This document shows, in pieces, positions 41,716-50,731 of a DNA stretch of 64,000 nt; the stretch's first letter is position 1, and every line of letters begins with the position of its first letter. Location: contig NZ_WQMS01000008.1 of assembly GCF_009753715.1 (NCBI RefSeq), positions 133,432 to 197,431 of the forward strand, in the 5' to 3' direction. The position numbers and the translations under genes are program-made. The notes beneath the pieces are model-generated. The model was not told the DNA's origin, did not search any database, and was given only the letters and a program-made list of their open reading frames with translations. The DNA is from Sphingomonas horti. GTDB lineage: Bacteria > Pseudomonadota > Alphaproteobacteria > Sphingomonadales > Sphingomonadaceae.

Positions 41716-43853
41716 GCACCGTCGGCTCGCTGCTGGGCCCGGTCGGACGCGCGGCCGGGGCGTTGCTCGGCCAGTCGGTCGACGGGCTGATCTTCAAGCC
41801 GACGGGCCGCGAAGGACCGCGGCTCCAGGACCTGAAGGTCCAGACCTCAAGCTATGGCGCCCAAATCCCGAAGCTGTTCGGCACGATGCGCGTGGCCGGC
41901 ACGGTGATCTGGGCGACCGACCTGGTCGAGCATCGCGCGAAGCAGGGTGGCGGCAAGGGCCGGCCGTCGACAACCACCTACAGCTATACCGCGTCGTTCG
42001 CGGTGCTGCTCTCGGCGCGGCCGGTCCGCTCGGTCGGACGGATCTGGGCGGACGGGAATCTCCTGCGCGGCGCTGCGGGCGACTGGAAGAGCGAGACGGG
42101 CTTCCGGCTTCACCTGGGCGACGAGGACCAGGACACCGACCCGTTCATCGCTTCCGCCGAGGGCGCCGATGGAGCGCCTGGCTATCGCGGCTGCGCCTAT
42201 GCCGTATTCGAGAACATGGCGCTGGGGCCGTTCGGCAATCGCATCCCGTCGCTGAGCTTCGAGATCGAGGCGGACCCGGGGCCGGTCACGCTTGCGGCCA
42301 TCCTGGCGGAGCTGAGCGACAATTTTCTAGCCGGAGTCACGGGTCTTGCCTTGCGCGGCTTTGCGGCATCCGGGGAAAGCGTGCGCGCCGTGGTGGAGAC
42401 GCTGGGTTCGGCAGTGCCGATCGTTCTGCGCGCGACGGACGAAGGGCTGGCCCTGGCCGGGGATGGGGACGAACCGCTCGCGCTGGTCGAGGATGAACTT
42501 GCGGAGGTCCGCAGCGAAAGGCTGGCGGCCGATCATGACGTGCCGCGGCTGGTCGCACTCAGCTATTACGAGCCGGCGCGAGACTATCAGGCGGGCGTGC
42601 AACAGGCGCGCCGGTCCGGCGGCCGCCGCACCGAACGCATCGAATTGCCCGCTGCACTGGAAGCAGGCGAAGCGCGTGCCCTCGCGGAGGCGGCCCTGGC
42701 GCGACGGACCGGCGAACGCGGGCGGCAGTCCGTCAGCTGCGGTTGGGCGCGGCTTGCAGTCGCGCCGGGAACGATCGTCCGGCTTCCCGACCGTGCGGGC
42801 CTGTGGCGGGTCGCCGCGCGCACCGTCGACCGGGACGGCGTCCGTCTCGACCTGACGCGCATGGAAGCGGAAGGCATGGCCGCTGCTCCGGCCGAACCCG
42901 GGCGTAGCGCTGCCGCACCCGACCGCGTGCATGGGCCGACAATCTTACACGTGCTGGATTTGCCTAGCCTTACCGACACGCTGCCGGCTTCGCCGCGGCT
43001 GTATATTGCGGCGGCCGGTGCGTCGGCCGGCTGGCGCCGCGCCGCGCTGATGGCGAGCCTGGACGGCGGCGGGAGCTGGATCGCGATCGGCATCACAGCG
43101 GCGCCGGCGATGATCGGCCTGGCGCGAACGGTGCTGCCGCCGGCGGGCGAGGCGCTGTTCGACCAGGCGCACGACGTCGAAGTCGAGCTGCTGCACGCCG
43201 GGATGTTGCTTGAGGATGCCGATCCGGACCGGCTTGTCGGCGGCGCGAACCTCGCGCTGGTCGGCGACGAGCTGATCCAGTTCGGCCGTGCGGCTCCGCT
43301 GGGAGGCGCGCGGTGGCGGCTGTCGCACCTGGTTCGCGGACGGCGCGGCACGGCGTGGGCCGCCGCTCTCCACGTCGTCGGCGAGCGATTCGTGCTGATC
43401 GAACCGGAAGCGCTGTTCTCCTATGACCCGCCCTTGAGTGCCGCCGGCGCCGCTGTCCGCATCCTCGCTTCCGGGATCGGCGATCCGTCGCCCGTCGAGG
43501 CGAGCGCGGCAGCGATCGGGGAAGCGTTGCGGCCGCCCGCGCCGGTTCACCTCGCCGCGGCGCGCGCAGCCGACGGTGGATACAGGCTGAGCTGGGTTCG
43601 CCAGAGCCGCCTCGGCTGGACCTGGCTCGACGCATCCGATGTGCCGTTGGGCGAGGATCGCGAACGCTATCGCCTCACGATCACGCGAGCCGACGGAGCA
43701 GCACGCATCCATGAAATCGAGATCGGACGCTTCGACTATCCGGCCGCCGATGTTGCCGCAGACGCTGCCGCAGGCTCCGTCGTGACAGTGACGGTGACCC
43801 AGCTCGGTACAAGCGCGGCCTCGCGTCCCGCATCGATGACCCTCGTGCTTTAG
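41697..43853 (+). CDS. GTA host-specificity protein (gene 15-like), short form
   Basis: A 718-residue tail-tip protein starting MATIVLSTVGSLLGPVGRAA, with the conserved SSYGAQIPKLFGTMRVAGTVIW (quoted in part), and TTTYSYTASFAVLLSARPV. The R. capsulatus gene 15 product is about 1300 residues and has a large TIM-barrel-type domain; that domain is not evident here, where the sequence moves directly from the N-terminal part to the phage-tail-3-like and C-terminal domains (LVGGANLALVGDELIQFG). ATG at 41697 lies inside the end of the peptidase gene. Confidence 0.87.
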   Translation: MATIVLSTVGSLLGPVGRAAGALLGQSVDGLIFKPTGREGPRLQDLKVQTSSYGAQIPKLFGTMRVAGTVIWATDLVEHRAKQGGGKGRPSTTTYSYTASFAVLLSARPVRSVGRIWADGNLLRGAAGDWKSETGFRLHLGDEDQDTDPFIASAEGADGAPGYRGCAYAVFENMALGPFGNRIPSLSFEIEADPGPVTLAAILAELSDNFLAGVTGLALRGFAASGESVRAVVETLGSAVPIVLRATDEGLALAGDGDEPLALVEDELAEVRSERLAADHDVPRLVALSYYEPARDYQAGVQQARRSGGRRTERIELPAALEAGEARALAEAALARRTGERGRQSVSCGWARLAVAPGTIVRLPDRAGLWRVAARTVDRDGVRLDLTRMEAEGMAAAPAEPGRSAAAPDRVHGPTILHVLDLPSLTDTLPASPRLYIAAAGASAGWRRAALMASLDGGGSWIAIGITAAPAMIGLARTVLPPAGEALFDQAHDVEVELLHAGMLLEDADPDRLVGGANLALVGDELIQFGRAAPLGGARWRLSHLVRGRRGTAWAAALHVVGERFVLIEPEALFSYDPPLSAAGAAVRILASGIGDPSPVEASAAAIGEALRPPAPVHLAAARAADGGYRLSWVRQSRLGWTWLDASDVPLGEDRERYRLTITRADGAARIHEIEIGRFDYPAADVAADAAAGSVVTVTVTQLGTSAASRPASMTLVL

Positions 43854-43862
43854 GAGAGATCA

Positions 43863-44363
43863 ATGAGCCTGGAGAGCGCCCGCCTGGCACTGCCCTTCAT
43901 TGCCGCCGGCCAAGCCCAGAAGGAGCTGACGCACAATGAGGCACTTGCGCTGATCGACGCCGGGCTCGCCGCCGCGGCGGAGAGCGCCGGATCGGACGAG
44001 CCGCCGGCCGCTGCCGCCGCCGGCCAGTGCTGGGTCGTCGGCGCCGCGCCGACCGGCCTTTGGACGGGGCATGCCGACGAGCTCGCGTGCTGGACCGATG
44101 GCGGCTGGCGCTTTCTGCCGGCTGTCGAGGGTATGAGAGTATGGCTGAAGGACCAGCGGCTATGGGCGGCCCGCGAGGCGGGAGGCTGGGCGATCGGCTC
44201 GGTCCGCGGCGCCCGTCTGATCGTCGACGGCGTGCAGGTGGTCGGCGCACGCGGCGCGGCGGTGGCCCCTCCGACGGGCGGCGGCGTGATCGACGCGGAG
44301 GCGCGGTCGGCCATCGCGTCGATCCTGGACCGGCTGATCGCCCACGGTCTGATCGGGGGCTGA
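43863..44363 (+). CDS. DUF2793 protein at the end of the GTA cluster
   Basis: A 166-residue protein with LPFIAAGQAQKELTHNEAL, the signature of DUF2793, and WTGHADELACWTDGGWRFL. Such proteins occur at the distal end of GTA and phage tail clusters and may be tail-tip or fibre parts. It has a GGAGA ribosome site nine bases after the gene 15 stop. It is the last gene of the series. Confidence 0.82.
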   Translation: MSLESARLALPFIAAGQAQKELTHNEALALIDAGLAAAAESAGSDEPPAAAAAGQCWVVGAAPTGLWTGHADELACWTDGGWRFLPAVEGMRVWLKDQRLWAAREAGGWAIGSVRGARLIVDGVQVVGARGAAVAPPTGGGVIDAEARSAIASILDRLIAHGLIGG

Positions 44364-44513
44364 GAATATCGTTTCGCCGCCGAACCACCCCGCAGAAATG
44401 CGTCACGCCTGTGACACTTGTGCAACAGTTTCGACAAATGCGGGCTTGCACCGAAACAATGCAGCCGATAGTGAGTTTTCGCTGTCCGAGTGACACCAAG
44501 AAAGGGGATTTCT

Positions 44514-45653
44514 ATGCGGAAGCTTGCCATTGCGATGGCGCTGGCCTCCACGGCGATTGCCTCGCCCGCGTTGGCGCGAGACAAGTCGTGGTACATTGGC
44601 GTCGAAGGCGGCGCCATGGTGGTCGAAGACATCACGTTCAACCTGACCCGCGGCACCGGCGCGACGGCGGCACCAGGCACGGCAACCGTCAACCATGACT
44701 ATGGTTTCGACGTTGACGCGCTGGTCGGCTACGACTTCGGCGTGTTCCGCCTCGAAGCGGAAGTCGGCTACAAGAAGGCCGTTCTGGACAGCTATGAGAG
44801 CACCCTTGGTGTTCCAGCCAGTCCGACCACCACGGCGCGTGCGAACGTGCTCTACAATGGGGCTGGCGGTTCCACGTCGGCGCTCAGCTTCATGGTGAAT
44901 GGCCTGCTCGACTTCGGCGACGAAGACGGCATCTCGGGCTATATCGGCGGTGGCGCCGGTGTGGCTCGCGTGAAGTTCAGCGACTATTCGATCAACCCGG
45001 GCTTCAACTTCCTCGATGACTCGGATACGCGTTTCGCGTGGCAGGGCATTGCGGGCGTTCGCGCGCCGCTGACGGACAATATCGACGTCGGCCTGAAGTA
45101 TCGCTTCTTCAACGCCTCGCGCCTGCGGGTCGTGGGAGCGACCGGCGACGATGTTCAGGGCCGGTTCCGGTCGCACAGCCTGCTCGGCACGCTGACCTAC
45201 AACTTCGGCGCGGCTCCGCCGCCGCCGCCCCCCACCACGCCGCCGCCCCCGCCGCCGCCTCCGCCGCCGCCGCCGCCGCCGCCTCCGCCGCCGGCAGTGG
45301 TGTGCACCCCGGGACCGTACATCGTGTTCTTCGAGTGGGATAAGTCGGACATCACGCCGGAAGCGGCGTCGATCCTCGACAACGCGATCTCGGCCTATCA
45401 GAACTGCGGCAATGCCCAGGTCATGCTGGCCGGCTACACCGATACTTCGGGTACGCCGCGCTACAACCTCGGCCTGTCCCAGCGCCGTGCGGACTCGGTG
45501 AAGGCGTACATGACCAGCCACGGTGTTGCCGATGGCGTGATCACGACGCAGGCCTTCGGCGAGACCAACCTGCGCGTGCAGACTGCGGACGGCGTCCGCG
45601 AGCTGCAGAACCGCCGCGTGGAAATCACCTACGGGCCCGGCTCGGGCATGTAA
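44514..45653 (+). CDS. OmpA-family outer membrane protein with a polyproline linker
   Basis: A 379-residue protein. Signal peptide MRKLAIAMALASTAIASPALA, an eight-strand beta-barrel domain, a linker of almost pure proline of roughly 30 residues (about 235-265), and a C-terminal peptidoglycan-binding OmpA domain with VFFEWDKSDITPEA, TDTSGTPRYNLGLSQRRAD and NRRVEI. It anchors the outer membrane to the cell wall. The ATG has an AAAGGGGA ribosome site; the next terminator closes the unit. Confidence 0.93.
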   Translation: MRKLAIAMALASTAIASPALARDKSWYIGVEGGAMVVEDITFNLTRGTGATAAPGTATVNHDYGFDVDALVGYDFGVFRLEAEVGYKKAVLDSYESTLGVPASPTTTARANVLYNGAGGSTSALSFMVNGLLDFGDEDGISGYIGGGAGVARVKFSDYSINPGFNFLDDSDTRFAWQGIAGVRAPLTDNIDVGLKYRFFNASRLRVVGATGDDVQGRFRSHSLLGTLTYNFGAAPPPPPPTTPPPPPPPPPPPPPPPPPPAVVCTPGPYIVFFEWDKSDITPEAASILDNAISAYQNCGNAQVMLAGYTDTSGTPRYNLGLSQRRADSVKAYMTSHGVADGVITTQAFGETNLRVQTADGVRELQNRRVEITYGPGSGM

Positions 45654-45679
45654 GCTCGAGGCTTCGGCCAACTAGATCG

Positions 45680-45710
45680 GGGCCGGTCGGAAACGACCGG
45701 CCCTTTTCTT
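45680..45710 (+). terminator. Rho-independent terminator after the OmpA gene
   Basis: GGGCCGGTCG and CGACCGGCCC form a 10-bp stem with a GAAA loop, followed by TTTTCTTTT. Strong intrinsic terminator. Confidence 0.9.
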
Positions 45711-45777
45711 TTGCCGCCTTGCCCTCATGCAATCGGTCGTCGATAAGGCGCAGATCGAGACATTTCAGGAGGCTCCA

Positions 45778-46299
45778 ATGCAGCGCTTGCTCGCCCTGGT
45801 CCCGCTTTGCTTCGCCGCCACCGGCTGCATGACCGCGACCGACTCCGCGGGACCGTCGGCCGAAGGCGCGCACGCCTCGCTCGCCGATGCGGCCGGCGCG
45901 CCGCGTGGCTCCGCCAGCTTCGTCGATACCGCCTCAGGCCTGGAAGTGCGGGTCACCGGCGAGGGTCTGCCGGCGGGTCCGCACGGCGTCCATCTCCACA
46001 TGGCGGGCCGATGCGATCCGCCCGATTTCCAGTCCGCCGGCGCACATTGGAACCCGGGGATGAAGCAACATGGCCGTGACAATCCGCAAGGTGCGCATGC
46101 CGGCGACTTGCCCAACCTGATCGCGGGCGCGGATGGTCGCGGCACGGTCCGTTTCACGGTCCCCGGCGCATCATTGTCGGAGTTGCTCGACGCCGATGGC
46201 GCGGCGCTGGTGGTCCATGCCAGCGCCGACGACTATCGCACGGACCCGAGCGGCAACAGCGGCGGCCGGATCGCCTGCGGGGTCGTCGTCAGGCGCTAG
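45778..46299 (+). CDS. sodC: Periplasmic Cu/Zn superoxide dismutase (lipoprotein)
   Basis: A 173-residue Cu,Zn SOD. The N-terminus MQRLLALVPLCFAATGCM ends in a lipobox, so it is probably membrane-anchored in the periplasm. Metal ligands appear in HGVHLHMAGRCDP, GAHWNPGMKQHG, NPQGAHAGDLPN and VVHASADDY, and the disulfide cysteines in GRCDPP and GRIACGVVV. An AGGAGG site precedes the ATG at 45778. Confidence 0.94.
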   Translation: MQRLLALVPLCFAATGCMTATDSAGPSAEGAHASLADAAGAPRGSASFVDTASGLEVRVTGEGLPAGPHGVHLHMAGRCDPPDFQSAGAHWNPGMKQHGRDNPQGAHAGDLPNLIAGADGRGTVRFTVPGASLSELLDADGAALVVHASADDYRTDPSGNSGGRIACGVVVRR

Positions 46300-46323
46300 T
46301 ACGGCGCCTATCGAGTACGGAAT

Positions 46324-47898
46324 TTAGATCGCCTCACCGGCGGCGCGTGCGCGATCCCGTACGGTCGCTTCGGCTGCCGGCGCCGTGCGCCAGGCCAGGA
46401 CCAGCAGGATCACCGAGATTGGTGCGACGATCAGCAGCGAGAGCACGCCCAAGCGCAGATCGCCAGCCGCTTTCGACATGAAGCCGGCGAAATAGGGGCC
46501 GAGCGCGAGGCCGATCAGCGCGGTGGCGATGAAGAAAGTGGCGGTGGCGGTTCCGCGCATCCGCGGCAGCACCAGGTCCTGCGTGGTTGCGCCCGCTGGG
46601 CCGAGCGCCGCACTGGCCAGCCCGCTCATCAGGAAGCTGGCGATGTAGAAGCCGACCGGGCTACCCGTCGTGTAGGCATAGATCAGGAACGGGACGGGCA
46701 GCAGGGTTCCCGCCATGATGACGGGGATACGGCCCCAGGAATATTTCTGCTTCAGGCCGTCCGCGATGCGGCCGCCCAGCACGATGCCGAGGAATCCCCC
46801 GGCAGCCGCACCGCCGCCGAGGAACAGCCCGACTTCGGTTTTCGGCTGGTGCAGGATCGTTTCGGCGTAGAGCGCGCCGAACGCCGCCACGCCGTAGGAA
46901 ACGAAGGCGATCAGCCCATATCCCAGCGAGACGTAGAGAAAAGCCGGCGTTCCCCAGATCAGCTTGAATGTCGCCGGGTCGCGGTGCTTGAGGGCGCTCG
47001 CCCAGGAGAAGACCGCATAGGCGCCGCCGGTGACGGCGATCCACTGCGCCAGGTCACCGGTCGCCAGCGTCAGCAGCCAGGTGGCGGCCGCAGCGAGCGC
47101 GAGCGCGGCCAGGTTCACGAGCAGCGAGCGCAGCCCTCTTCGGGCCGCACCGATCAGCGTCAGCGGCGGGATGATCGCGACCAACTCGGCTAGGAAATCG
47201 CGGAACGGCGCTTCCGCCGGCGCCATCAGCAGGCCGTCCGACTCTCCGCGCACCGGCTCGCGCAGCGTTGAGACGAGAATCGCGAGCAGCAGGCCCGGCA
47301 GGCCCACTGCCATGAAGGCGACTTGCCAGCCGACCAGCCCCCAATGCCCGCCGGGAAAGGCGTGGTTCCAGCTGTCGACGATCGCGCCGCCGATGAACAG
47401 CGACAGGCCACCGCCGATGAAAATGCCGGACGAGTAGACGGCGAGGGCGGTCGCTCGCCGCTCGCGCGGGAAATAGTCGGAGATCAGGGAATAGGCGCAA
47501 GGGGAGGCGGTGGCTTCGCCGACGCCGACGCCGATCCGCGCGAAGGTCAGCTGCGTGCCGGTCCGGGCCAATCCCGAAAGCGCCGTCATCGCCGACCAGA
47601 TCGCGAGACCGATGGTGATCAGCCGGACCCGGTGCCAATTGTCGGCAAGCCTGCCCAACGGGATCCCGAAGAGCGAGTAGAAGACGCCGAAGGCGGTCCC
47701 GAACAGAAAGCCGATATCGGCGTCGTCCAGTCCCAGATCGCGTTTCACGTCCTTGGCAAGGATGCTGAGAATCTGCCGGTCGACGAAGTTCAGCACATAG
47801 ACGAGGAACAGGACCGCGAGCACGTAGCGCGCATAAGGGCCGCCCGGGCGCACCGCGTGAGCGTCAGTCTTCTCGGCCAATTGCGTGTCCCCTCGCAT
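46324..47898 (-). CDS. MFS transporter (Spinster-like)
   Basis: A 524-residue transporter with about twelve hydrophobic helices. The conserved loops read NFVDRQILSILAKDVKRDL at the first helix and GIPLGRLADNWHRVRLI between helices 2 and 3, the D-R-x-x motif of the family. The substrate is unknown. ATG at 47898 is used. The gene is divergent from tgt with about 50 bp between. Confidence 0.9.
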   Translation of the reverse strand: MRGDTQLAEKTDAHAVRPGGPYARYVLAVLFLVYVLNFVDRQILSILAKDVKRDLGLDDADIGFLFGTAFGVFYSLFGIPLGRLADNWHRVRLITIGLAIWSAMTALSGLARTGTQLTFARIGVGVGEATASPCAYSLISDYFPRERRATALAVYSSGIFIGGGLSLFIGGAIVDSWNHAFPGGHWGLVGWQVAFMAVGLPGLLLAILVSTLREPVRGESDGLLMAPAEAPFRDFLAELVAIIPPLTLIGAARRGLRSLLVNLAALALAAAATWLLTLATGDLAQWIAVTGGAYAVFSWASALKHRDPATFKLIWGTPAFLYVSLGYGLIAFVSYGVAAFGALYAETILHQPKTEVGLFLGGGAAAGGFLGIVLGGRIADGLKQKYSWGRIPVIMAGTLLPVPFLIYAYTTGSPVGFYIASFLMSGLASAALGPAGATTQDLVLPRMRGTATATFFIATALIGLALGPYFAGFMSKAAGDLRLGVLSLLIVAPISVILLVLAWRTAPAAEATVRDRARAAGEAI

Positions 47899-47949
47899 CT
47901 GTTGCTGCGGGGCTAGCAGAGCTTCGCCCGCGCTGCCAAAGGCAATCGC

Positions 47950-49080
47950 ATGACCGAGCGTTTTGCCTTTTCGATCGACGCGACCGATGGTGCGGCGCGC
48001 GCGGGCACCATCCGGATGCTGCGCGGCGACATCCGCACCCCCGCCTTCATGCCGGTCGGTACCGCGGCGACCGTCAAGGCGATGAAACCGGCCGACGTGC
48101 GCTCGACCGGTGCCGATATCATCCTGGGCAACACCTATCACCTGATGCTGCGGCCGGGGGCGGAACGGGTCGCGAGACTGGGTGGCCTGCATCACTTCAT
48201 GGGATGGGAGCGGCCGATCCTGACCGACAGCGGCGGCTACCAGGTGATGAGCCTCGCCGAGCTCACCAAGCGGTCCGAGGAAGGAGTCGCGTTCAAGTCG
48301 CACCTGGACGGCGGCCGGCACCTGATCACGCCCGAACGCTCGACCGAAATCCAGCGGCTGCTCGGGTCCGACATCGTCATGGCGTTCGACGAGCTGGTCC
48401 CAACCACCGCGTCGCGCGACGTTCAGGCGGCGGCGATGGAACGGTCGATGCGCTGGGCGAAGCGCTCGCGCGCCGCGTTCCTTGGCGATGCCGATCACGC
48501 AAGGCGCGCGGCCCAGTTCGGCATCCAGCAGGGCGCGCTCGACCGCGAGCTGCGCCAGGCGTCAGCCGAGCGGCTGATCGAGATCGGCTTCGACGGCTAT
48601 GCGGTCGGTGGGCTTGCCGTCGGGGAAGGGCAGGAGGCGATGTTCGGCGTACTCGACTATGCGCCCGGCCAGCTGCCGGTCGATCGGCCGCGCTACCTGA
48701 TGGGAGTCGGCAAGCCCGACGATATCGTCGGTGCAGTGGAGCGCGGCATCGACATGTTCGATTGCGTGCTGCCGACGCGGAGCGGCCGTACCGGGCAGGC
48801 GTTCACATGGGACGGGCCGATCAATATCCGCAATGCGCGGTTCGCCGAAGACCAGGCACCGATCGACGGGGACTGCGCCTGTCCGGTGTGCGCGACCTGG
48901 ACCCGTGCGTATCTGCACCACCTCGTCCGCGCCGGCGAAATCCTCGGGGCCATGCTGATGACGGAGCACAATCTCAGCTTCTACCAGCAGTTGATGGAGG
49001 GCTTGCGGCAGGCGATCGGTGCGAGGCAACTCGCCGCTTTCGCCGCGACCTTCCGCGATCGCTACAAAAAGGCCGCGTAA
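47950..49080 (+). CDS. tgt: tRNA-guanine (queuine) transglycosylase
   Basis: Exchanges guanine for a queuine precursor at the wobble position of GUN tRNAs; 376 residues. Motifs: [11 protein letters not shown], the substrate-binding [15 protein letters not shown], catalytic aspartate region [17 protein letters not shown], and the zinc site [17 protein letters not shown]. All key residues are present. No other queuosine gene lies nearby. Confidence 0.96.
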   Translation: MTERFAFSIDATDGAARAGTIRMLRGDIRTPAFMPVGTAATVKAMKPADVRSTGADIILGNTYHLMLRPGAERVARLGGLHHFMGWERPILTDSGGYQVMSLAELTKRSEEGVAFKSHLDGGRHLITPERSTEIQRLLGSDIVMAFDELVPTTASRDVQAAAMERSMRWAKRSRAAFLGDADHARRAAQFGIQQGALDRELRQASAERLIEIGFDGYAVGGLAVGEGQEAMFGVLDYAPGQLPVDRPRYLMGVGKPDDIVGAVERGIDMFDCVLPTRSGRTGQAFTWDGPINIRNARFAEDQAPIDGDCACPVCATWTRAYLHHLVRAGEILGAMLMTEHNLSFYQQLMEGLRQAIGARQLAAFAATFRDRYKKAA

Positions 49081-49145
49081 CGCAAACCATTTCGCAAGCT
49101 TCGCCGCGCTAGAACGGCCGGAAGGGTCGAAGGTCGAGGTTCGAA

Positions 49146-49727
49146 TTGTCCGCTGCGGCACTGGAAGAAGTTCGGCGCCACGCGCGCACCAACACGATGC
49201 TTGCTGCGACTGTCCAGTTCGGCAGCCAGACAGCGGACGTGTTCGTGCGTAACCTGTCCCGCGCCGGCGCGCTGGTGGAGGGGCGTAACCTTCCCGAGCA
49301 GGGCGAAAGCGTGGAGCTTCGCCGCGGCGATTATCGCATTCCGGCCACGGTGATGTGGCGCGCGGAGGGACGCTGCGGCCTGTCCTTCGCGCATCTAGTC
49401 AAGGTCGACGACCTGATCCGCCGCAAGGGCGGGCCCGCACACCAGTCGCGGGTCGACATGATCCAGCGCGCGCTGCGCGAGAACCGGCCGGTGCCGAGCT
49501 TCGACGAAACCGAGCAATTGGTCGGCGCGGCGGCGATCGGCAAGAAGCTGGTCGACGAGCTCGGCTATGCGATGCGCCTCGCCGAAACGGTCAACGAGGC
49601 CCTGTCAAACGACGCCTATATCCTCGGCCGTTATGGTGTCACCCTGCAGCAGATCGACGAGGTCGAGCAGCTGCTGCGCAAACTCGTCGGAAATTTGTCG
49701 GCCCAGGACGCACCCGGCCGCTGCTGA
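49146..49727 (+). CDS. PilZ domain protein
   Basis: A 193-residue protein. The N-terminal part is a PilZ-like domain with RRHARTNTMLAATV and the c-di-GMP-type NLSRAGALVEG motif. The C-terminal 100 residues are helical and conserved in sphingomonad relatives as far as can be judged. The first arginine motif is a little unusual, so c-di-GMP binding is likely but not sure. TTG at 49146 has GAGG six bases upstream. Confidence 0.8.
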   Translation: MSAAALEEVRRHARTNTMLAATVQFGSQTADVFVRNLSRAGALVEGRNLPEQGESVELRRGDYRIPATVMWRAEGRCGLSFAHLVKVDDLIRRKGGPAHQSRVDMIQRALRENRPVPSFDETEQLVGAAAIGKKLVDELGYAMRLAETVNEALSNDAYILGRYGVTLQQIDEVEQLLRKLVGNLSAQDAPGRC

Positions 49728-49822
49728 AGGCGCGCCGGTCGCCGCATCCGGCGCCTCCATCGCAGCGTAGCTGCGCGAACCACGCGGTTGGCCAACGGGC
49801 CGCGGCGAGTGAGGAGACGCCC

Positions 49823-50728
49823 ATGCTTCAGCGCACGAGTTGGCCGCAAAAGACCCGCGAGCTGCACAATCACCACATGGATTCGACCGTGTGGAACGCG
49901 TTCCGTTTTCGCGCCGACGACATCATCATCGGCACCTATGCCAAGTCCGGCACTACCTGGACGCAGCAGATCATCTCGCAGCTGATCTTCGGCGGGGCAG
50001 AGGGCATCGACGTGCCCGGGCTTTCGCCGTGGCTCGACATGCGCATCATGCCGCGCGCGGAGATGCTCGCCGGTCTTGAGGCGCAGACGCACCGGCGCTT
50101 CATCAAGACGCACCTGCCCGTCGACGCTCTCGTCTTCAGCCCTGGCGCCAAATACGTCTATATCGTCCGCGATGGCCGCGACGTGGCGTGGAGCCTCCAC
50201 AACCACCTCTATTACGGCACCGACGAGTTCTATCGCCTGATCAACGACACGCCGGGCCGGGTCGGGCCGGCGCTGGAGCGGCCGCCCGCCGATATCCGCC
50301 GCTTCTTCCTCGACTGGCTGGAGCGGGACGGCTACCCGCTCTGGTCATTCTGGGAGAATATCCGGACCTGGTGGAACATCCGCCACCTGCCGAACGTGAT
50401 GCTGCTCCACTTCGCGGACCTGAAGGCCGACCCCGCGGGCAAGATTCGCGAGCTCGCCGAATTCCTGGACATCGCCGTCGCCGACGACGCCTGGCCGCGT
50501 ATTCTGGAGCATTGCAGCTTCGACTATATGAAGCGCAACGCCGACAAGAGCGCGCCGCTGGGCGGGATGCTCTGGGAAGGCGGCGCCGGCCGTTTCATCA
50601 ACAAGGGAACCAACGGCCGTTGGCGCGATGTGCTGACCGACGCCGACAATCGTCGCTATCGTCAATTGTCCATCGAGCAGCTCGGCGCGGATTGCGCGAC
50701 GTGGCTGGAGCGCGGCGGCCGCGCCTGA
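49823..50728 (+). CDS. PAPS-dependent sulfotransferase
   Basis: A 301-residue cytosolic-type sulfotransferase. The 5'-phosphosulfate loop reads GTYAKSGTTWTQQIISQL, the 3'-phosphate motif YVYIVRDGRDVAWS, and the late region FINKGTNGRWRDVL fits the RKGxxGDWK-like motif. The catalytic-type histidine lies in FIKTHLPVD. The acceptor is unknown. GAGGAG precedes the ATG. Bacterial relatives act on lipids, glycans or small alcohols. Confidence 0.9.
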   Translation: MLQRTSWPQKTRELHNHHMDSTVWNAFRFRADDIIIGTYAKSGTTWTQQIISQLIFGGAEGIDVPGLSPWLDMRIMPRAEMLAGLEAQTHRRFIKTHLPVDALVFSPGAKYVYIVRDGRDVAWSLHNHLYYGTDEFYRLINDTPGRVGPALERPPADIRRFFLDWLERDGYPLWSFWENIRTWWNIRHLPNVMLLHFADLKADPAGKIRELAEFLDIAVADDAWPRILEHCSFDYMKRNADKSAPLGGMLWEGGAGRFINKGTNGRWRDVLTDADNRRYRQLSIEQLGADCATWLERGGRA

Positions 50729-50731
50729 ACC

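Noticed and set aside
29228..44363. Functional temperate prophage
   Set aside because: No integrase, repressor, replication, lysis or terminase genes are linked to it, and gene order and sizes match a gene transfer agent rather than a phage.
45218..45298. Run of CCGCCG repeats as a possible unstable microsatellite or CRISPR-like array
   Set aside because: It encodes the polyproline linker of the OmpA-like protein in frame and has no spacers.
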